From assembly GCF_030866745.1 (NCBI RefSeq), contig NZ_CP133016.1, forward strand, positions 434,001 to 498,000: a stretch of 64,000 bases of DNA, in the 5' to 3' direction. The stretch comes from Sphingomonas flavescens (GTDB lineage: Bacteria > Pseudomonadota > Alphaproteobacteria > Sphingomonadales > Sphingomonadaceae). The position numbers and the translations under genes were made by a program. Below, one piece after another: positions 9,921 through 18,935 of the stretch (positions are counted from its first letter, which is position 1; each line of letters opens with the position of its first letter). Under the pieces are notes generated by a model, which had not been told where the DNA came from, did no database searches, and saw nothing but the letters and a program-made list of their open reading frames with translations.

Positions 9921-11120
9921 ATGACGTCAGATCCTGACATCATCGTCGTTGGCGGCGGCCCTGCCGGGATGATCGCCGCGCTACTTTTCGCTCGCGCGGG
10001 TTGCCGCGTCCACGTCCTTGAAAAGCATGCGGACTTCTTCCGCGATTTCCGTGGCGACACAGTCCATCCCTCGACGATGCAAGTTCTTCATGAACTCGGG
10101 CTCCTCGGAGAGTTCCTGAAGCGGCCCCACAACCGCATCGATCGCGCTGAAATCAGCTGGAACGGTCGCCTGATGCAGATCGGCGACCTCACGCACCTCC
10201 ACATGCCGGCGCCGTTCATCGCGATGATGCCGCAGTGGGATTTCCTCGATTTCCTCCGCGACCATGCAGTGACGCTGCCCGGTTTCCATCTCGCGATGGA
10301 AGCGCCGGTCGTCGAATATCTGCAGGAAGCGGGCAGGGTGGTCGGCGTTCGTTTGGCCGACGGCCAAGAGCTCCGCGCCCCGTTGGTAATCGCCGCGGAT
10401 GGCCGAGATTCCCGCGTGCGGCAGATCCTGCCGCTCGAGGAGCTGGGTGCGCCGATCGATGTGTTCTGGGTGCCCGTCCCCAAAACAGAGAGCGGCACTG
10501 CGCTTCGTGGCGCGATCAAGGGCTATCGCTTGATAGTGATGATCGATCGTGGCGACTATTGGCAATGCGCCTTCGTAATCGCCAAGGGTGGCGCAGAGAA
10601 AATCATGGCCCGCGGAATCGAAGCGCTTCGGGCTGACTTGCGAGCCGCTGCGCCCGACCTGCCCAACCTGGAGCAGGCGATCCCAGACTTCGACCACGTC
10701 CGGCTTCTGTCCGTGTCGCTGGACCGCCTTACGCGCTGGCACATGCCCGGCCTGCTCGCCATCGGCGATGCGGCCCACGCAATGAGCCCGGTCGGGGGCA
10801 TCGGCATCAACCTCGCCGTGCAGGATGCGGTCTGCACCGCGAATATCCTCGCCGGCCCGATCGCCCGCGGCGAGCAGGTCGACGATCTTCTCGCCAAGGT
10901 TCAGGAACGCCGAATGTTTCCGACCCGCGCGATCCAGGGCGCGCAACGCGCTGTGCACGAGCGCGTCCTGCAACCGCTTATCGAAGGTAGGCTGCAAGCA
11001 ACGGAAAAACCGCCGTTTTTGCTGCGAATGCTAAATCGCTTCCCGCTCCTGCGGCGGATCCCGGGCTATTTCATCGGCCACGGGATCCGCCAGGAGCATG
11101 TCCGCTCGCCAAAGGCTTAG
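9921..11120 (+). CDS. FAD-dependent monooxygenase of the PHBH/UbiH fold
   Basis: A 399-residue flavoprotein. The N-terminus carries the FAD-binding GxGxxG ([21 protein letters not shown]) and an acidic strand end (VHVLEKH). The second FAD motif, [20 protein letters not shown], lies near residue 285, as in class A aromatic hydroxylases and UbiH. The segment [19 protein letters not shown] is typical of this group. The substrate cannot be assigned: aromatic hydroxylation, ubiquinone ring hydroxylation and reductase-type roles are all possible. Its stop overlaps that of the convergent icd by two bases. Confidence 0.85.
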   Translation: MTSDPDIIVVGGGPAGMIAALLFARAGCRVHVLEKHADFFRDFRGDTVHPSTMQVLHELGLLGEFLKRPHNRIDRAEISWNGRLMQIGDLTHLHMPAPFIAMMPQWDFLDFLRDHAVTLPGFHLAMEAPVVEYLQEAGRVVGVRLADGQELRAPLVIAADGRDSRVRQILPLEELGAPIDVFWVPVPKTESGTALRGAIKGYRLIVMIDRGDYWQCAFVIAKGGAEKIMARGIEALRADLRAAAPDLPNLEQAIPDFDHVRLLSVSLDRLTRWHMPGLLAIGDAAHAMSPVGGIGINLAVQDAVCTANILAGPIARGEQVDDLLAKVQERRMFPTRAIQGAQRAVHERVLQPLIEGRLQATEKPPFLLRMLNRFPLLRRIPGYFIGHGIRQEHVRSPKA

Positions 11121-12346
11121 GCGGCCACCCCTTCGCCGGCCATGGCCGTCTCGAGGTTATGGACGATCGCGTCGAAAAACTGCTCGGTCGTCATCCACGC
11201 CTGCTCGGGGCCAACGAGGATCGCGAGGTCCTTGGTCATCTGGCCCTTCTCGACGGTCTCGACGCACACCCGCTCCAGCGTCTCGGCGAAGCGGACGACA
11301 TCCGGCGTGTCGTCGAACTTGCCGCGATACTTGAGGCCGCCGGTCCAGGCGAAGATCGACGCGATGGGGTTGGTCGAGGTCGCCTTGCCCTGCTGATGCA
11401 TGCGGTAGTGGCGGGTCACGGTGCCGTGCGCCGCCTCAGCCTCGATGGTCTTGCCGTCTGGGGTCATCAGCACCGAAGTCATCAGACCCAGCGAGCCGAA
11501 GCCCTGCGCGACCTGGTCGGACTGCACGTCGCCATCGTAATTTTTGCAGGCCCAAACGAACTTGCCGCTCCACTTGAGCGCGGAAGCAACCATGTCGTCG
11601 ATCAGGCGGTGCTGATATTCGATACCAGCAGCCTCGAACTTCGCCTTGTATTCGCTGTCGTAAATCTCCTGGAAGATATCCTTGAAGCGGCCGTCATAGG
11701 CCTTGAGGATCGTATTCTTCGTCGAAAGGTACAGCGGCCAGCCGCGGCCGAGGCTGTAGTTGAAGCAGGCGTGGGCGAAATCACGGATGCTTTCGTCCAG
11801 ATTGTACATGCCCATCGCGACGCCGGCCGCCGGGAAGTCGAACACGTCGAAATCGAGTTCCTGCCCGTCGTTGCCTACCCACTTCATGGTCAGCTTGCCG
11901 GGGCCGGGCACCTTGAAGTCGGTCGCGCGATACTGGTCGCCGAAGGCATGACGGCCAACCACGATCGGGTCGGTCCAGCCCGGGATCAGCCGCGGCACGT
12001 TCGAAATCACGATCGGTTCACGGAAGATGACGCCGCCCAGGATGTTGCGGATCGTGCCATTGGGCGACTTCCACATCTTGGTGAGCTTGAATTCCTCGAC
12101 GCGGGCTTCGTCGGGGGTAATCGTCGCGCACTTCACGCCGACGCCATGCTCCTTAATCGCATTGGCGGCGTCGATGGTGACCTGGTCGCCGGTCGCGTCG
12201 CGGTTCTCGACCGAGAGATCGTAATAAAGCAGGTCGACGTCGAGATAGGGCTGGATCAGTCGTTCACGGATCCACTGCCAGATGATCCGCGTCATCTCAT
12301 CGCCGTCGAGCTCGACGACCGGGTTCTTTACCTTGATCTTGGCCAT
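11117..12346 (-). CDS. icd: NADP-dependent isocitrate dehydrogenase
   Basis: It oxidises isocitrate to 2-oxoglutarate in the TCA cycle. The 409 residues match the homodimeric eukaryote-like NADP-IDH subfamily common in alphaproteobacteria, rather than the E. coli type. Recognisable blocks are [17 protein letters not shown] at the N-terminus, the substrate loop [33 protein letters not shown] with the metal-binding aspartates, and [14 protein letters not shown], the cofactor region. The start at 12346 (MAKIKVKNP) is the family N-terminus, although the frame is open 48 codons further upstream. It is divergent from psd across about 100 bases. Confidence 0.97.
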   Translation of the reverse strand: MAKIKVKNPVVELDGDEMTRIIWQWIRERLIQPYLDVDLLYYDLSVENRDATGDQVTIDAANAIKEHGVGVKCATITPDEARVEEFKLTKMWKSPNGTIRNILGGVIFREPIVISNVPRLIPGWTDPIVVGRHAFGDQYRATDFKVPGPGKLTMKWVGNDGQELDFDVFDFPAAGVAMGMYNLDESIRDFAHACFNYSLGRGWPLYLSTKNTILKAYDGRFKDIFQEIYDSEYKAKFEAAGIEYQHRLIDDMVASALKWSGKFVWACKNYDGDVQSDQVAQGFGSLGLMTSVLMTPDGKTIEAEAAHGTVTRHYRMHQQGKATSTNPIASIFAWTGGLKYRGKFDDTPDVVRFAETLERVCVETVEKGQMTKDLAILVGPEQAWMTTEQFFDAIVHNLETAMAGEGVAA

Positions 12347-12446
12347 ATTTTCCCTGCGTTCTGGTTTGGCGGGCGCTCTAGGACTGCCGCCGCCGGAGGG
12401 CAACCGCAGCGTTGTGCGCGCTGATTTGTCCAAGTAAGGCACCGCG

Positions 12447-13187
12447 ATGCCCGCAATCGACAAGCATGACAGCCCGCTTCCCACGACCACTGTAAAGTGG
12501 CGCTTTCCGGCCGTTCACCCCGAAGGCCGCAAATATGCGGTGGGTGTCGGCGCAGTCACGCTGCTGGCGTTCCTGTTGCATTGGCAGATGCTCGGATGGC
12601 TTCTCGTGGGCCTGACGATTTGGGTCGCGACATTCTTCCGTGATCCGGTGCGGACCACGCCGCGCGGGGAGGGGCTGATCGTCGCCCCTGCCGACGGCCT
12701 CATCACCATGATCGCCCGCGTGGCGCCGCCGCCCGAACTACGCGGCGCCGACGGTCTTGCCGACGGCGAGTACACCCGCGTCTCGATTTTCATGAGCGTG
12801 TTCGACGTGCACATCAATCGCGCGCCGATTTCGGGCCGCATCAAGCGCATCGCCTACGTTCCGGGCAAATTCGTCAACGCCGACCTCGACAAGGCCAGCG
12901 AGGATAATGAGCGGCAGCATTTCCTGGTCGAGAGTGCGGACGGCCTGCGCATTGGGTTTACGCAAATCGCCGGCCTCGTCGCTCGCCGCATTCTGTCGTT
13001 CGTGCGCGAAGGCGATGCGGTGGACGTGGGCCAGCGGGTCGGCCTGATCCGCTTCGGCAGCCGTGTCGATGTCTATCTACCGGCGGGAACTGCACCGAAG
13101 GTGTTGCTCGGCCAGCGATCGATCGCCGGCGAGACGGTGATTGCCGAGATCGGGAGTGACGTCACGCTGACCGGCATCAGCCAGTGA
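12447..13187 (+). CDS. psd: phosphatidylserine decarboxylase
   Basis: It converts phosphatidylserine to phosphatidylethanolamine at the inner membrane and is made as a proenzyme that cleaves itself at a serine to form a pyruvoyl group. The 246 residues are the short (PSD-A like) form. Two membrane-proximal hydrophobic segments lie at about residues 29-65. The block [16 protein letters not shown] with its conserved histidine is present, and the C-terminal [11 protein letters not shown] provides the Gly-Ser cleavage site. The stop overlaps the GTG start of pssA (GTGA), so both steps of phosphatidylethanolamine synthesis are translationally coupled. Confidence 0.95.
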   Translation: MPAIDKHDSPLPTTTVKWRFPAVHPEGRKYAVGVGAVTLLAFLLHWQMLGWLLVGLTIWVATFFRDPVRTTPRGEGLIVAPADGLITMIARVAPPPELRGADGLADGEYTRVSIFMSVFDVHINRAPISGRIKRIAYVPGKFVNADLDKASEDNERQHFLVESADGLRIGFTQIAGLVARRILSFVREGDAVDVGQRVGLIRFGSRVDVYLPAGTAPKVLLGQRSIAGETVIAEIGSDVTLTGISQ

Positions 13188-13951
13188 AGGACGACGCCGA
13201 CCCGCGGCGCATTCCCTTTCGGGCGATGATCCCCAACGCCATCACGGCGATGGCACTGTGCATGGGCCTAACGGGCGTCCGCTTCGCCATTGGCGCGGAG
13301 TGGGAGAAAGCCCTCGCGGCCATCATTATCGCCGGCATCCTTGACGGCATGGACGGCCGCATTGCGCGTCTCCTTCGCGCGCAGAGCAAGTTCGGTGCCG
13401 AACTCGATTCGCTGTCCGACAACATCGCGTTCGGAACTGCGCCAGCGCTGATTATCTTCCTTTGGTCACTGCAGGCGGCGCCACGCTTCGGGTGGACCGC
13501 GGCGCTTGCCCTGGCGGTCTGCTGCGCACTGCGCCTCGCGCGGTTCAACGCTCGCATGGATGCTGCCGAACAGCCGCACAAATCCGCAGGATTCAACACC
13601 GGTGTTCCCGCGCCGGCAGGGGCGGGCCTCGCTTTCGTGCCGATCTATCTGTGGCTGATCACAGGGCGGCCGATCTTTCAGGATTGGCCTTTGGTCATGG
13701 CCTGGACGATCTTCATCGCCGCACTGATGATCTCCAGCCTGCCGACCTACAGCTGGACGAGCATCCGGATCAGGCGTGAGTGGCGGCTGTTCGCGCTCGC
13801 GGGTGTCGCCCTTTTTGGCGCAGCCTTGCTCACCGCCCCATGGATCACACTGCTGGCGCTGTCGTGTGTCTACCTGCTGATGATTCCATCAGCCTTGGCA
13901 AGCTACGCGAGGGTCAGGCGGCGGCGCGCCATTCCGCGGTTGCCCGCATAG
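13184..13951 (+). CDS. pssA: CDP-diacylglycerol--serine O-phosphatidyltransferase
   Basis: A 255-residue inner-membrane enzyme that makes phosphatidylserine from CDP-diacylglycerol and serine, the substrate of the preceding psd. The CDP-alcohol phosphatidyltransferase signature DGxxAR-x8-Gx3Dx3D is complete: DGRIAR, then GAELDSLSD, near residue 63. Several hydrophobic helices follow. The start is GTG at 13184, inside the psd stop. The last 38 bases overlap the convergent small membrane-protein gene. The integral-membrane form is expected here rather than the soluble E. coli-type PssA. Confidence 0.95.
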   Translation: MKDDADPRRIPFRAMIPNAITAMALCMGLTGVRFAIGAEWEKALAAIIIAGILDGMDGRIARLLRAQSKFGAELDSLSDNIAFGTAPALIIFLWSLQAAPRFGWTAALALAVCCALRLARFNARMDAAEQPHKSAGFNTGVPAPAGAGLAFVPIYLWLITGRPIFQDWPLVMAWTIFIAALMISSLPTYSWTSIRIRREWRLFALAGVALFGAALLTAPWITLLALSCVYLLMIPSALASYARVRRRRAIPRLPA

Positions 13952-14132
13952 GCTGCTGCAGCCGGGGCCGGGTGCGCATGCGAACCGGCATCGCCTGAAC
14001 GGGACTGACGGCCGGCTTGCCCTTAAGCGCGGCGAGGATTTTCCCGCCGCTCTCTTCGAGCACCGCCGCGCCGACGACGACCAACAACCAAACCAGAACC
14101 AGAAAAACGAGGGTGCCCAACGCTGCAGTCAT
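13914..14132 (-). CDS. 72-residue single-span membrane protein with a putative SOS box upstream
   Basis: I do not recognise the family. The protein begins MTAALGTLVFLVLVWLLVVVG, a single strong hydrophobic segment at residues 4-25. A short amphipathic stretch (EESGGKILAALKG) follows, then a basic Arg/Pro-rich tail with about eight Arg, so the topology would be N-out, C-in. The ATG at 14132 has AAGGGA nine bases upstream; an upstream in-frame TTG is less likely. Its 3' end overlaps pssA by 38 bases. About 90 bases upstream lies GTTC-N7-GTTC, the alphaproteobacterial LexA site pattern. A small SOS-induced membrane protein is therefore a candidate reading; function is unproven. Confidence 0.6.
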   Translation of the reverse strand: MTAALGTLVFLVLVWLLVVVGAAVLEESGGKILAALKGKPAVSPVQAMPVRMRTRPRLQQPMRATAEWRAAA

Positions 14133-14220
14133 TGCATCATGTCCCTTCTTGGGAGCGCCTAACCATGCTGGACCTGATTTGTTCCAGTAGAGCGGCAGCG
14201 CTCTGGTGAGACGACTCAAT

Positions 14221-14235
14221 GTTCCCTATATGTTC
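14221..14235. promoter_or_regulatory. candidate LexA (SOS) box, GTTC-N7-GTTC
   Basis: The sequence GTTCCCTATATGTTC is an exact match to the GTTC-N7-GTTC pattern bound by LexA in alphaproteobacteria. It lies in the 252-base gap between the small membrane-protein gene (start 14132, reverse) and rpsB (start 14385, forward). It is 89 bases from the former and 150 from the latter. An exact 8-base match in an intergenic gap can occur by chance, hence the moderate confidence. Confidence 0.5.
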
Positions 14236-14307
14236 TAACGTGTCAAGCGGCGGCTCGCACCCTTGAAAGCCAGCCTCCGTTCCGCTAGAGGGCCGCGCAT
14301 TCCACAA

Positions 14308-14359
14308 GCGGAGCCAACATACCGGTGCCGGCCGTAAGGCTGGTCATTCGGCTCCGCTG
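14308..14359 (+). promoter_or_regulatory. structured rpsB leader (nested stem-loops)
   Basis: A perfect nine-base-pair stem (AGCGGAGCC at 14308-14316 with GGCTCCGCT at 14351-14359) encloses a second six-pair stem (14329-14334 with 14339-14344) closed by a GTAA tetraloop of the GNRA type. The outer stem ends 25 bases before the rpsB start. S2 mRNAs in other bacteria carry leader structures used for S2 autoregulation. That this one works the same way is inference from position and fold. Confidence 0.45.
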
Positions 14360-14384
14360 AGGCAAAACCGGAAGGAGAAAGACT

Positions 14385-15140
14385 ATGGCGGCCACGGTCG
14401 TCACCATGCAGCAATTGCTCGAAGCCGGAGCGCACTTCGGCCACCAGACCCATCGTTGGAACCCCAAGATGAAGCCGTACATCTTCGGCGACCGCAACGG
14501 GGTGCACATCATCGACCTGTCGCAGACGGTTCCGCTGTTCTCGCGCGCGCTCGACTTCGTCCAGCAGACCGTTGCCCGTGGAGGCAAGGTTCTGTTCGTG
14601 GGCACCAAGCGCCAGGCGCAGGACGCGATCGCGGAAGCTGCGGCCGCTTCGGGTCAGCACTTCGTCAATCACCGCTGGCTGGGCGGCATGCTCACCAACT
14701 GGAAGACGATCTCGAACTCGATCAAGCGCCTCAAGACGCTCGAAGAGCAGCTGTCGGGCGACACCGCCGGCCTCACCAAGAAGGAAGTCCTTCAGCTGAC
14801 GCGTGAGCGCGACAAGCTGGAGAAGAGCCTTGGCGGCATCCGCGACATGGGCGGCCTGCCGGACATCATGTTCGTGGTCGACACCAACAAGGAAGAGCTG
14901 GCGATCAAGGAAGCCAACACGCTCGGCATCCCGGTCGTCGCGATCCTCGATTCCAACAGCGACCCGAGCGGCATCGCGTTCCCGGTCCCGGGCAATGACG
15001 ACGCCAGCCGCGCGATTCGCCTGTACACGGACTCGGTGGCGCAGGCCGTCGGCCAGGGCCGTCAGGGCAATGCGTCGTCGCGCGGGCAGGACATCGGCGC
15101 GATGGCCGAGCCTCCGGTCGAGGCCGCGCTCGAAGCCTAA
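14385..15140 (+). CDS. rpsB: 30S ribosomal protein S2
   Basis: A ribosomal small-subunit protein. The 251 residues begin [20 protein letters not shown] with the S2 family block, followed by [46 protein letters not shown] and [20 protein letters not shown] lies seven bases upstream of the ATG. It heads the cluster that runs through tsf to fabZ, as in most proteobacteria. A stable hairpin separates it from tsf. Confidence 0.98.
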   Translation: MAATVVTMQQLLEAGAHFGHQTHRWNPKMKPYIFGDRNGVHIIDLSQTVPLFSRALDFVQQTVARGGKVLFVGTKRQAQDAIAEAAAASGQHFVNHRWLGGMLTNWKTISNSIKRLKTLEEQLSGDTAGLTKKEVLQLTRERDKLEKSLGGIRDMGGLPDIMFVVDTNKEELAIKEANTLGIPVVAILDSNSDPSGIAFPVPGNDDASRAIRLYTDSVAQAVGQGRQGNASSRGQDIGAMAEPPVEAALEA

Positions 15141-15146
15141 GGCTTG

Positions 15147-15169
15147 GGCGCCTCGGAAAACGGGGCGCC
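15147..15169 (+). terminator. hairpin between rpsB and tsf (possible attenuator)
   Basis: A nine-pair stem (15147-15155 with 15161-15169, including one G-T pair) with a GAAAA loop starts seven bases after the rpsB stop. No run of T follows, so full termination is unlikely. A second six-pair stem (15191-15196 with 15203-15208) lies closer to tsf. An rpsB/tsf attenuator or an mRNA processing or stability element is the likely role. Confidence 0.4.
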
Positions 15170-15226
15170 ATTCCTATCTATCTGACTGGACCCCGGTCGT
15201 CGCCGGGGAACGAAAGGACAATGGAC

Positions 15227-16171
15227 ATGGCGGAGATCACAGCCGCAACCGTGAAAGAACTGCGCGAGCGCACCAGCGCCGGCATGATGGACTGCAAGAA
15301 GGCGTTGGCCGAAAACAACGGCGACATGGAAGCCGCCATCGACTGGCTGCGTGCCAAGGGCCTGTCGGCTGCTGCCAAGAAGGCGGGCCGCACCGCCTCG
15401 GAAGGCCTCGTCGGCGTGACCGTCGAGGGCAATCGCGGCGCGGTCGTTGAAGTAAACTCGGAAACGGACTTCGTTGCCAAGAACGAAACCTTCCAGGAAT
15501 TCGTTCGCAACGTGGCCAAGCTTGCGCTGCAGACCGGCAATGACGTCGAGGCGCTGGCTGCGGCGGCTTATCCCGGCGGCGGCACGGTTCAGGACAAGCT
15601 GACCGAGAACATCGCCACCATCGGCGAAAACCAGTCGCTGCGCCGCGCGGCCGTATTGGAAGTGAGCGAGGGCGCCATTGTGCCTTACGTTCACAATCAG
15701 GTCGTTCCGGGTCTCGGCAAGATCGGCGTGCTGGTCGCGCTCGAGAGCGCCGCAGCCTCCGATACGCTGACCGCCCTTGGCAAGCAGATCGCGATGCACG
15801 TCGCCGCTGCGCACCCGCTGGCGCTTAACGCCGATGATCTCGACGCCGACCTGATCGAGCGCGAGCGTTCGATCGCCATGGAAAAGGCAAAGGAAAGCGG
15901 CAAGCCGCAGAATATCGTCGAGAAGATGGTCGAAGGCGGCCTCGCGAAATTCCGCAAGGAAAGCGCTCTACTTAGCCAGTTGTTAGTGCACGACGGCAAG
16001 ACGCCGATTTCGGACGTCGTCGCCGCTGCTGCGAAGGACGCTGGCTCGCCGATCACGCTCGCGGGCTTCATCCGCTTTCAGCTCGGCGAAGGCATTGAGA
16101 AGAAGCAGGAAGACTTCGCAGCCGAAGTCGCGGCAGCTGCCGGCACCAACAAGGCTGAGCCAGTCGCCTAA
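15227..16171 (+). CDS. tsf: translation elongation factor Ts
   Basis: The guanine-nucleotide exchange factor for EF-Tu. The 314 residues begin [20 protein letters not shown], with the family signature [20 protein letters not shown], then the N-terminal UBA-like domain and two dimerisation subdomains. An ATG two codons upstream (15221) is also in frame. I prefer 15227 because AAGGA lies eight bases before it and only two before the other. It is followed by a strong terminator-like hairpin before pyrH. Confidence 0.97.
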   Translation: MAEITAATVKELRERTSAGMMDCKKALAENNGDMEAAIDWLRAKGLSAAAKKAGRTASEGLVGVTVEGNRGAVVEVNSETDFVAKNETFQEFVRNVAKLALQTGNDVEALAAAAYPGGGTVQDKLTENIATIGENQSLRRAAVLEVSEGAIVPYVHNQVVPGLGKIGVLVALESAAASDTLTALGKQIAMHVAAAHPLALNADDLDADLIERERSIAMEKAKESGKPQNIVEKMVEGGLAKFRKESALLSQLLVHDGKTPISDVVAAAAKDAGSPITLAGFIRFQLGEGIEKKQEDFAAEVAAAAGTNKAEPVA

Positions 16172-16203
16172 CCGACGACGCTGCCCTAAGGCAGTTGGCA
16201 ACA

Positions 16204-16238
16204 GGGCGGCTCGGCCATAAAGGCTGGGCCGCCTTTGT
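16204..16238 (+). terminator. rho-independent terminator after tsf
   Basis: A long GC-rich stem (GGCGGC, then CGGCC, pairing with GGCTG and GCCGCC around an ATAAA loop, with a single bulge-opposed pair between them) is followed by TTTGT. It lies 33 bases after the tsf stop and 24 bases before pyrH. It would end or attenuate rpsB-tsf transcripts and give pyrH-frr-uppS partly separate expression. Confidence 0.7.
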
Positions 16239-16261
16239 CATAACTGGGAAACATTCGCCGC

Positions 16262-16984
16262 ATGACCGTCCCGCGTTTCAACCGCATCTTGCTGAAGCTG
16301 TCGGGCGAAGCGCTCATGGGGCAGGGCCAGTTCGGCATCGACCCCGCTACGGTCGCAAGCATGGCCGAAGAGGTCAAGGCGGCCAAGGAACAGAGCCATG
16401 AGCTCTGCCTGGTGATCGGGGGCGGCAACATCTTTCGCGGGATGGCCGGTGCGGCCAAGGGCATGGACCGCGCCCAAGCTGATTACATGGGCATGCTGGC
16501 AACGGTCATGAACGCGCTCGCGATGCAGAATGCGCTGGAGCAGATCGGTGTCGAGACCCGCGTTCAATCGGCGATCAAGATGGACCAGGTCTGCGAACCG
16601 GTGATCCGCCGCCGCGCCGAACGCCACCTCGCCAAGGGCCGTGTCGTCATCTTCGCCGCCGGGGTCGGCAGCCCGTACTTCACCACCGATACCGGGGCTG
16701 CGCTCCGTGCCGCCGAAATGAAGTGTGACGCGCTGTTCAAGGGAACCAGTGTGGACGGCGTCTATGATGCCGATCCGAAGAAGAAGAGCGGCGCCAAGCG
16801 CTACGACACCATCAGCTTCGACCGCGTGCTGGCGGACGACCTCAAGGTGATGGACGCCGCTGCCGTCGCCTTGTGCCGTGACAACAACATACCGATCGTG
16901 GTGTTCAACATCCGGCAGTCCGGCAATCTTGCCGAGGTGCTCGCCGGACGTGGGATCGCAACGGTCGTCGAGAACGGAGAGTAA
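16262..16984 (+). CDS. pyrH: UMP kinase
   Basis: It phosphorylates UMP to UDP, the hexameric bacterial enzyme of the amino-acid kinase fold. The 240 residues show [13 protein letters not shown], the GGGNIFRG phosphate-binding loop, [16 protein letters not shown], and the [13 protein letters not shown] block near residue 165. It is the first gene after the tsf terminator and lies three bases upstream of frr. Confidence 0.97.
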   Translation: MTVPRFNRILLKLSGEALMGQGQFGIDPATVASMAEEVKAAKEQSHELCLVIGGGNIFRGMAGAAKGMDRAQADYMGMLATVMNALAMQNALEQIGVETRVQSAIKMDQVCEPVIRRRAERHLAKGRVVIFAAGVGSPYFTTDTGAALRAAEMKCDALFKGTSVDGVYDADPKKKSGAKRYDTISFDRVLADDLKVMDAAAVALCRDNNIPIVVFNIRQSGNLAEVLAGRGIATVVENGE

Positions 16985-16987
16985 GAC

Positions 16988-17542
16988 ATGGCTACCGATA
17001 CTGCCGACCTCAAGCGCCGCATGCATGGCGCGGTCGAAGCGCTGAAGCACGATCTCGTCGGTCTTCGGACTGGGCGCGCCTCGACTGCCTTGCTCGATCC
17101 CATCCAGGTTGAGGTCTACGGCGCCAACATGCCGCTCAACCAGGTTGCGACGGTGTCGACGCCTGAAGCGCGCATGCTCGCGGTACAAGTGTGGGATCGC
17201 TCGAACGTGCAGCCCGTGGAGAAGGCAATTCGGGCCGCGGGCCTTGGTCTCAACCCGATCACTGATGGCCAGATGATCCGCTTGCCGATCCCTGAACTGA
17301 CCGAAGAGCGCCGCAAGGAACTTGCGAAGCTGGTCGGCCAATATGCCGAAAAGGCGCGCGTGGCCGTCCGCAACGTGCGCCGCGACGGCATGGATGGGCT
17401 CAAGGCCGATGAGAAAAAGCACGAGATCAGCGAGGACGAGCGCAAGCGCCTCGAGACCGAGGTGCAGAAGCTGACGGACGACACCATCAAGGAAGTCGAC
17501 GACGCCGCGGCCGCCAAGGAAAAGGAAATCCTCGGCAAGTGA
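16988..17542 (+). CDS. frr: ribosome recycling factor
   Basis: It splits post-termination ribosomes together with EF-G. The 184 residues have the standard length. Family blocks are [55 protein letters not shown] and the basic helix [12 protein letters not shown]. The stop overlaps the GTG start of uppS by four bases. Confidence 0.97.
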   Translation: MATDTADLKRRMHGAVEALKHDLVGLRTGRASTALLDPIQVEVYGANMPLNQVATVSTPEARMLAVQVWDRSNVQPVEKAIRAAGLGLNPITDGQMIRLPIPELTEERRKELAKLVGQYAEKARVAVRNVRRDGMDGLKADEKKHEISEDERKRLETEVQKLTDDTIKEVDDAAAAKEKEILGK

Positions 17543-18306
17543 CCGCTGCACCGGCCCCGAAAGCGGGCGCGGCGGATAACGCGGCCGGCTTGGCAGGGGG
17601 CGGTCCGCGCTCCACGCCGCGCCACGTCGCGATCATCATGGATGGCAACGGCCGCTGGGCACAGCAACGCGGCCTTCCGCGCGCGGCTGGGCATAAGGCC
17701 GGCGCCGAGTCTGTCCGGCGTGCCTTGCAAGCGGCTACCGACAACGGTGTAGAAGTCCTTACGCTTTATGCCTTTTCTTCCGAGAACTGGCGCCGCAGCA
17801 GCGAGGAAATCTCCGACCTCACGGCGCTGATGCGCTATTATCTGGAGCGTGAGCTTAAGACGCTCGAGAAGGAGAAGGTCCGGCTCAAGCTGATCGGCGA
17901 CTATTCCGCGTTCGGCGGCGAGCTGGTGGAGCGGCTGGAGCGCGCCGTCGAGCGCTGCGCTGATAATAGTCGGATCACGCTGGTAGTGGCGCTGAATTAC
18001 GGATCGCGGGCGGAGATTGCCGCAGCTTCGCGCCGATTGGCGGCGAAGGCCGTCCGCGGCGAAATCGAATTACCCGCGATCACCGAGCAGGCCATCGGCG
18101 CCGAGTTGCAGACCGCGGATTTGCCCGAGCTCGATCTCCTGATCCGCACGTCGGGGGAGGTGCGGCTGTCCAACTTCCTTCTTTGGCAAGCCGCCTACGC
18201 CGAGCTTCTCTTCCTTGACACGCTTTGGCCTGACTTCGATGAGGCGGCTTTCACCAATGCGCTTGCAGTCTATGCGCGCCGGCAACGCCGGTTTGGCGGC
18301 CGATGA
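17539..18306 (+). CDS. uppS: di-trans,poly-cis-undecaprenyl diphosphate synthase (isoprenyl transferase)
   Basis: It makes the C55 lipid carrier for peptidoglycan and surface polysaccharides from FPP and IPP. The 255 residues start at a GTG within the frr stop and have an Ala/Gly-rich N-terminal extension of about 27 residues. The catalytic motif [17 protein letters not shown] follows, then [26 protein letters not shown] and the C-terminal [19 protein letters not shown]. All are diagnostic of cis-prenyltransferases. It overlaps cdsA by four bases (ATGA). Confidence 0.96.
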   Translation: MTAAPAPKAGAADNAAGLAGGGPRSTPRHVAIIMDGNGRWAQQRGLPRAAGHKAGAESVRRALQAATDNGVEVLTLYAFSSENWRRSSEEISDLTALMRYYLERELKTLEKEKVRLKLIGDYSAFGGELVERLERAVERCADNSRITLVVALNYGSRAEIAAASRRLAAKAVRGEIELPAITEQAIGAELQTADLPELDLLIRTSGEVRLSNFLLWQAAYAELLFLDTLWPDFDEAAFTNALAVYARRQRRFGGR

Positions 18307-18935
18307 ACGAGCTTTCGGTTCGCGCCCTCACCGGCCTAATCCTGATTGCGATTGCGCTGATCGCGGCAGTGCAGGGCGGTTACGTCCTCGCCGTCTTGGT
18401 CGCCGCAATCGCGACATTGATGTTCTACGAGTGGACCCGGCTGACGAAAGGCTGGGGCGCTGGGTGGTATCTTGGCGGTTTCATCTACGCGCTGTTGCCC
18501 GCCTTGGCACTGCTGTGGATCCGCGAACGGGATGTGCACGGTCTCGCACTGCTGATCTGGGCCTTCATCGTAACCTGGTCGACCGACATTGGCGCGTACT
18601 TCTCCGGCCGCCGCTTCGGACGCCGTAAGCTTGCTCCGACGCTAAGCCCCAACAAGACGGTCGAAGGACTTGCTGGAGGCGTTATTGCTGCCGCTTTACT
18701 TGGTGGCGCATGGGCAATCGCGATGGACCTTGGGAAACCTCTGCTGTTGCTGGCGCCCGTGTTCGCCATCTTCGCGCAGGCGGGCGACTTGTTTGAAAGC
18801 GGCATGAAGCGCCGGGCGGGCGTCAAGGATTCCGGAGCGCTTCTGCCTGGCCATGGCGGCGCTCTCGATCGCCTTGACGGATTGGTCCCGGTCGCGATCC
18901 TGACCGCAGCGGCGCAGATGTGCGGACTGACGTGA
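18303..18935 (+). CDS. cdsA: phosphatidate cytidylyltransferase (CDP-diacylglycerol synthase)
   Basis: It makes CDP-diacylglycerol from phosphatidic acid and CTP in the inner membrane, supplying pssA (13184). At 210 residues it is shorter than E. coli CdsA (about 285) because N-terminal helices are fewer. The family signature is intact near the C-terminus: SGMKRRAGVKDSGALLPGHG followed by GALDRLDG. About six hydrophobic segments are visible. The stop overlaps a GTG start of dxr. Confidence 0.93.
   Translation: MNELSVRALTGLILIAIALIAAVQGGYVLAVLVAAIATLMFYEWTRLTKGWGAGWYLGGFIYALLPALALLWIRERDVHGLALLIWAFIVTWSTDIGAYFSGRRFGRRKLAPTLSPNKTVEGLAGGVIAAALLGGAWAIAMDLGKPLLLLAPVFAIFAQAGDLFESGMKRRAGVKDSGALLPGHGGALDRLDGLVPVAILTAAAQMCGLT

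Noticed and set aside
11159-12424. A 421-codon frame antisense to icd
   Set aside because: icd is unmistakable and the antisense has no motif or ribosome-binding signal.
16238-17551. A 437-codon frame antisense to pyrH and frr
   Set aside because: It covers two well-conserved genes and has no recognisable motifs; it is a GC-driven shadow.
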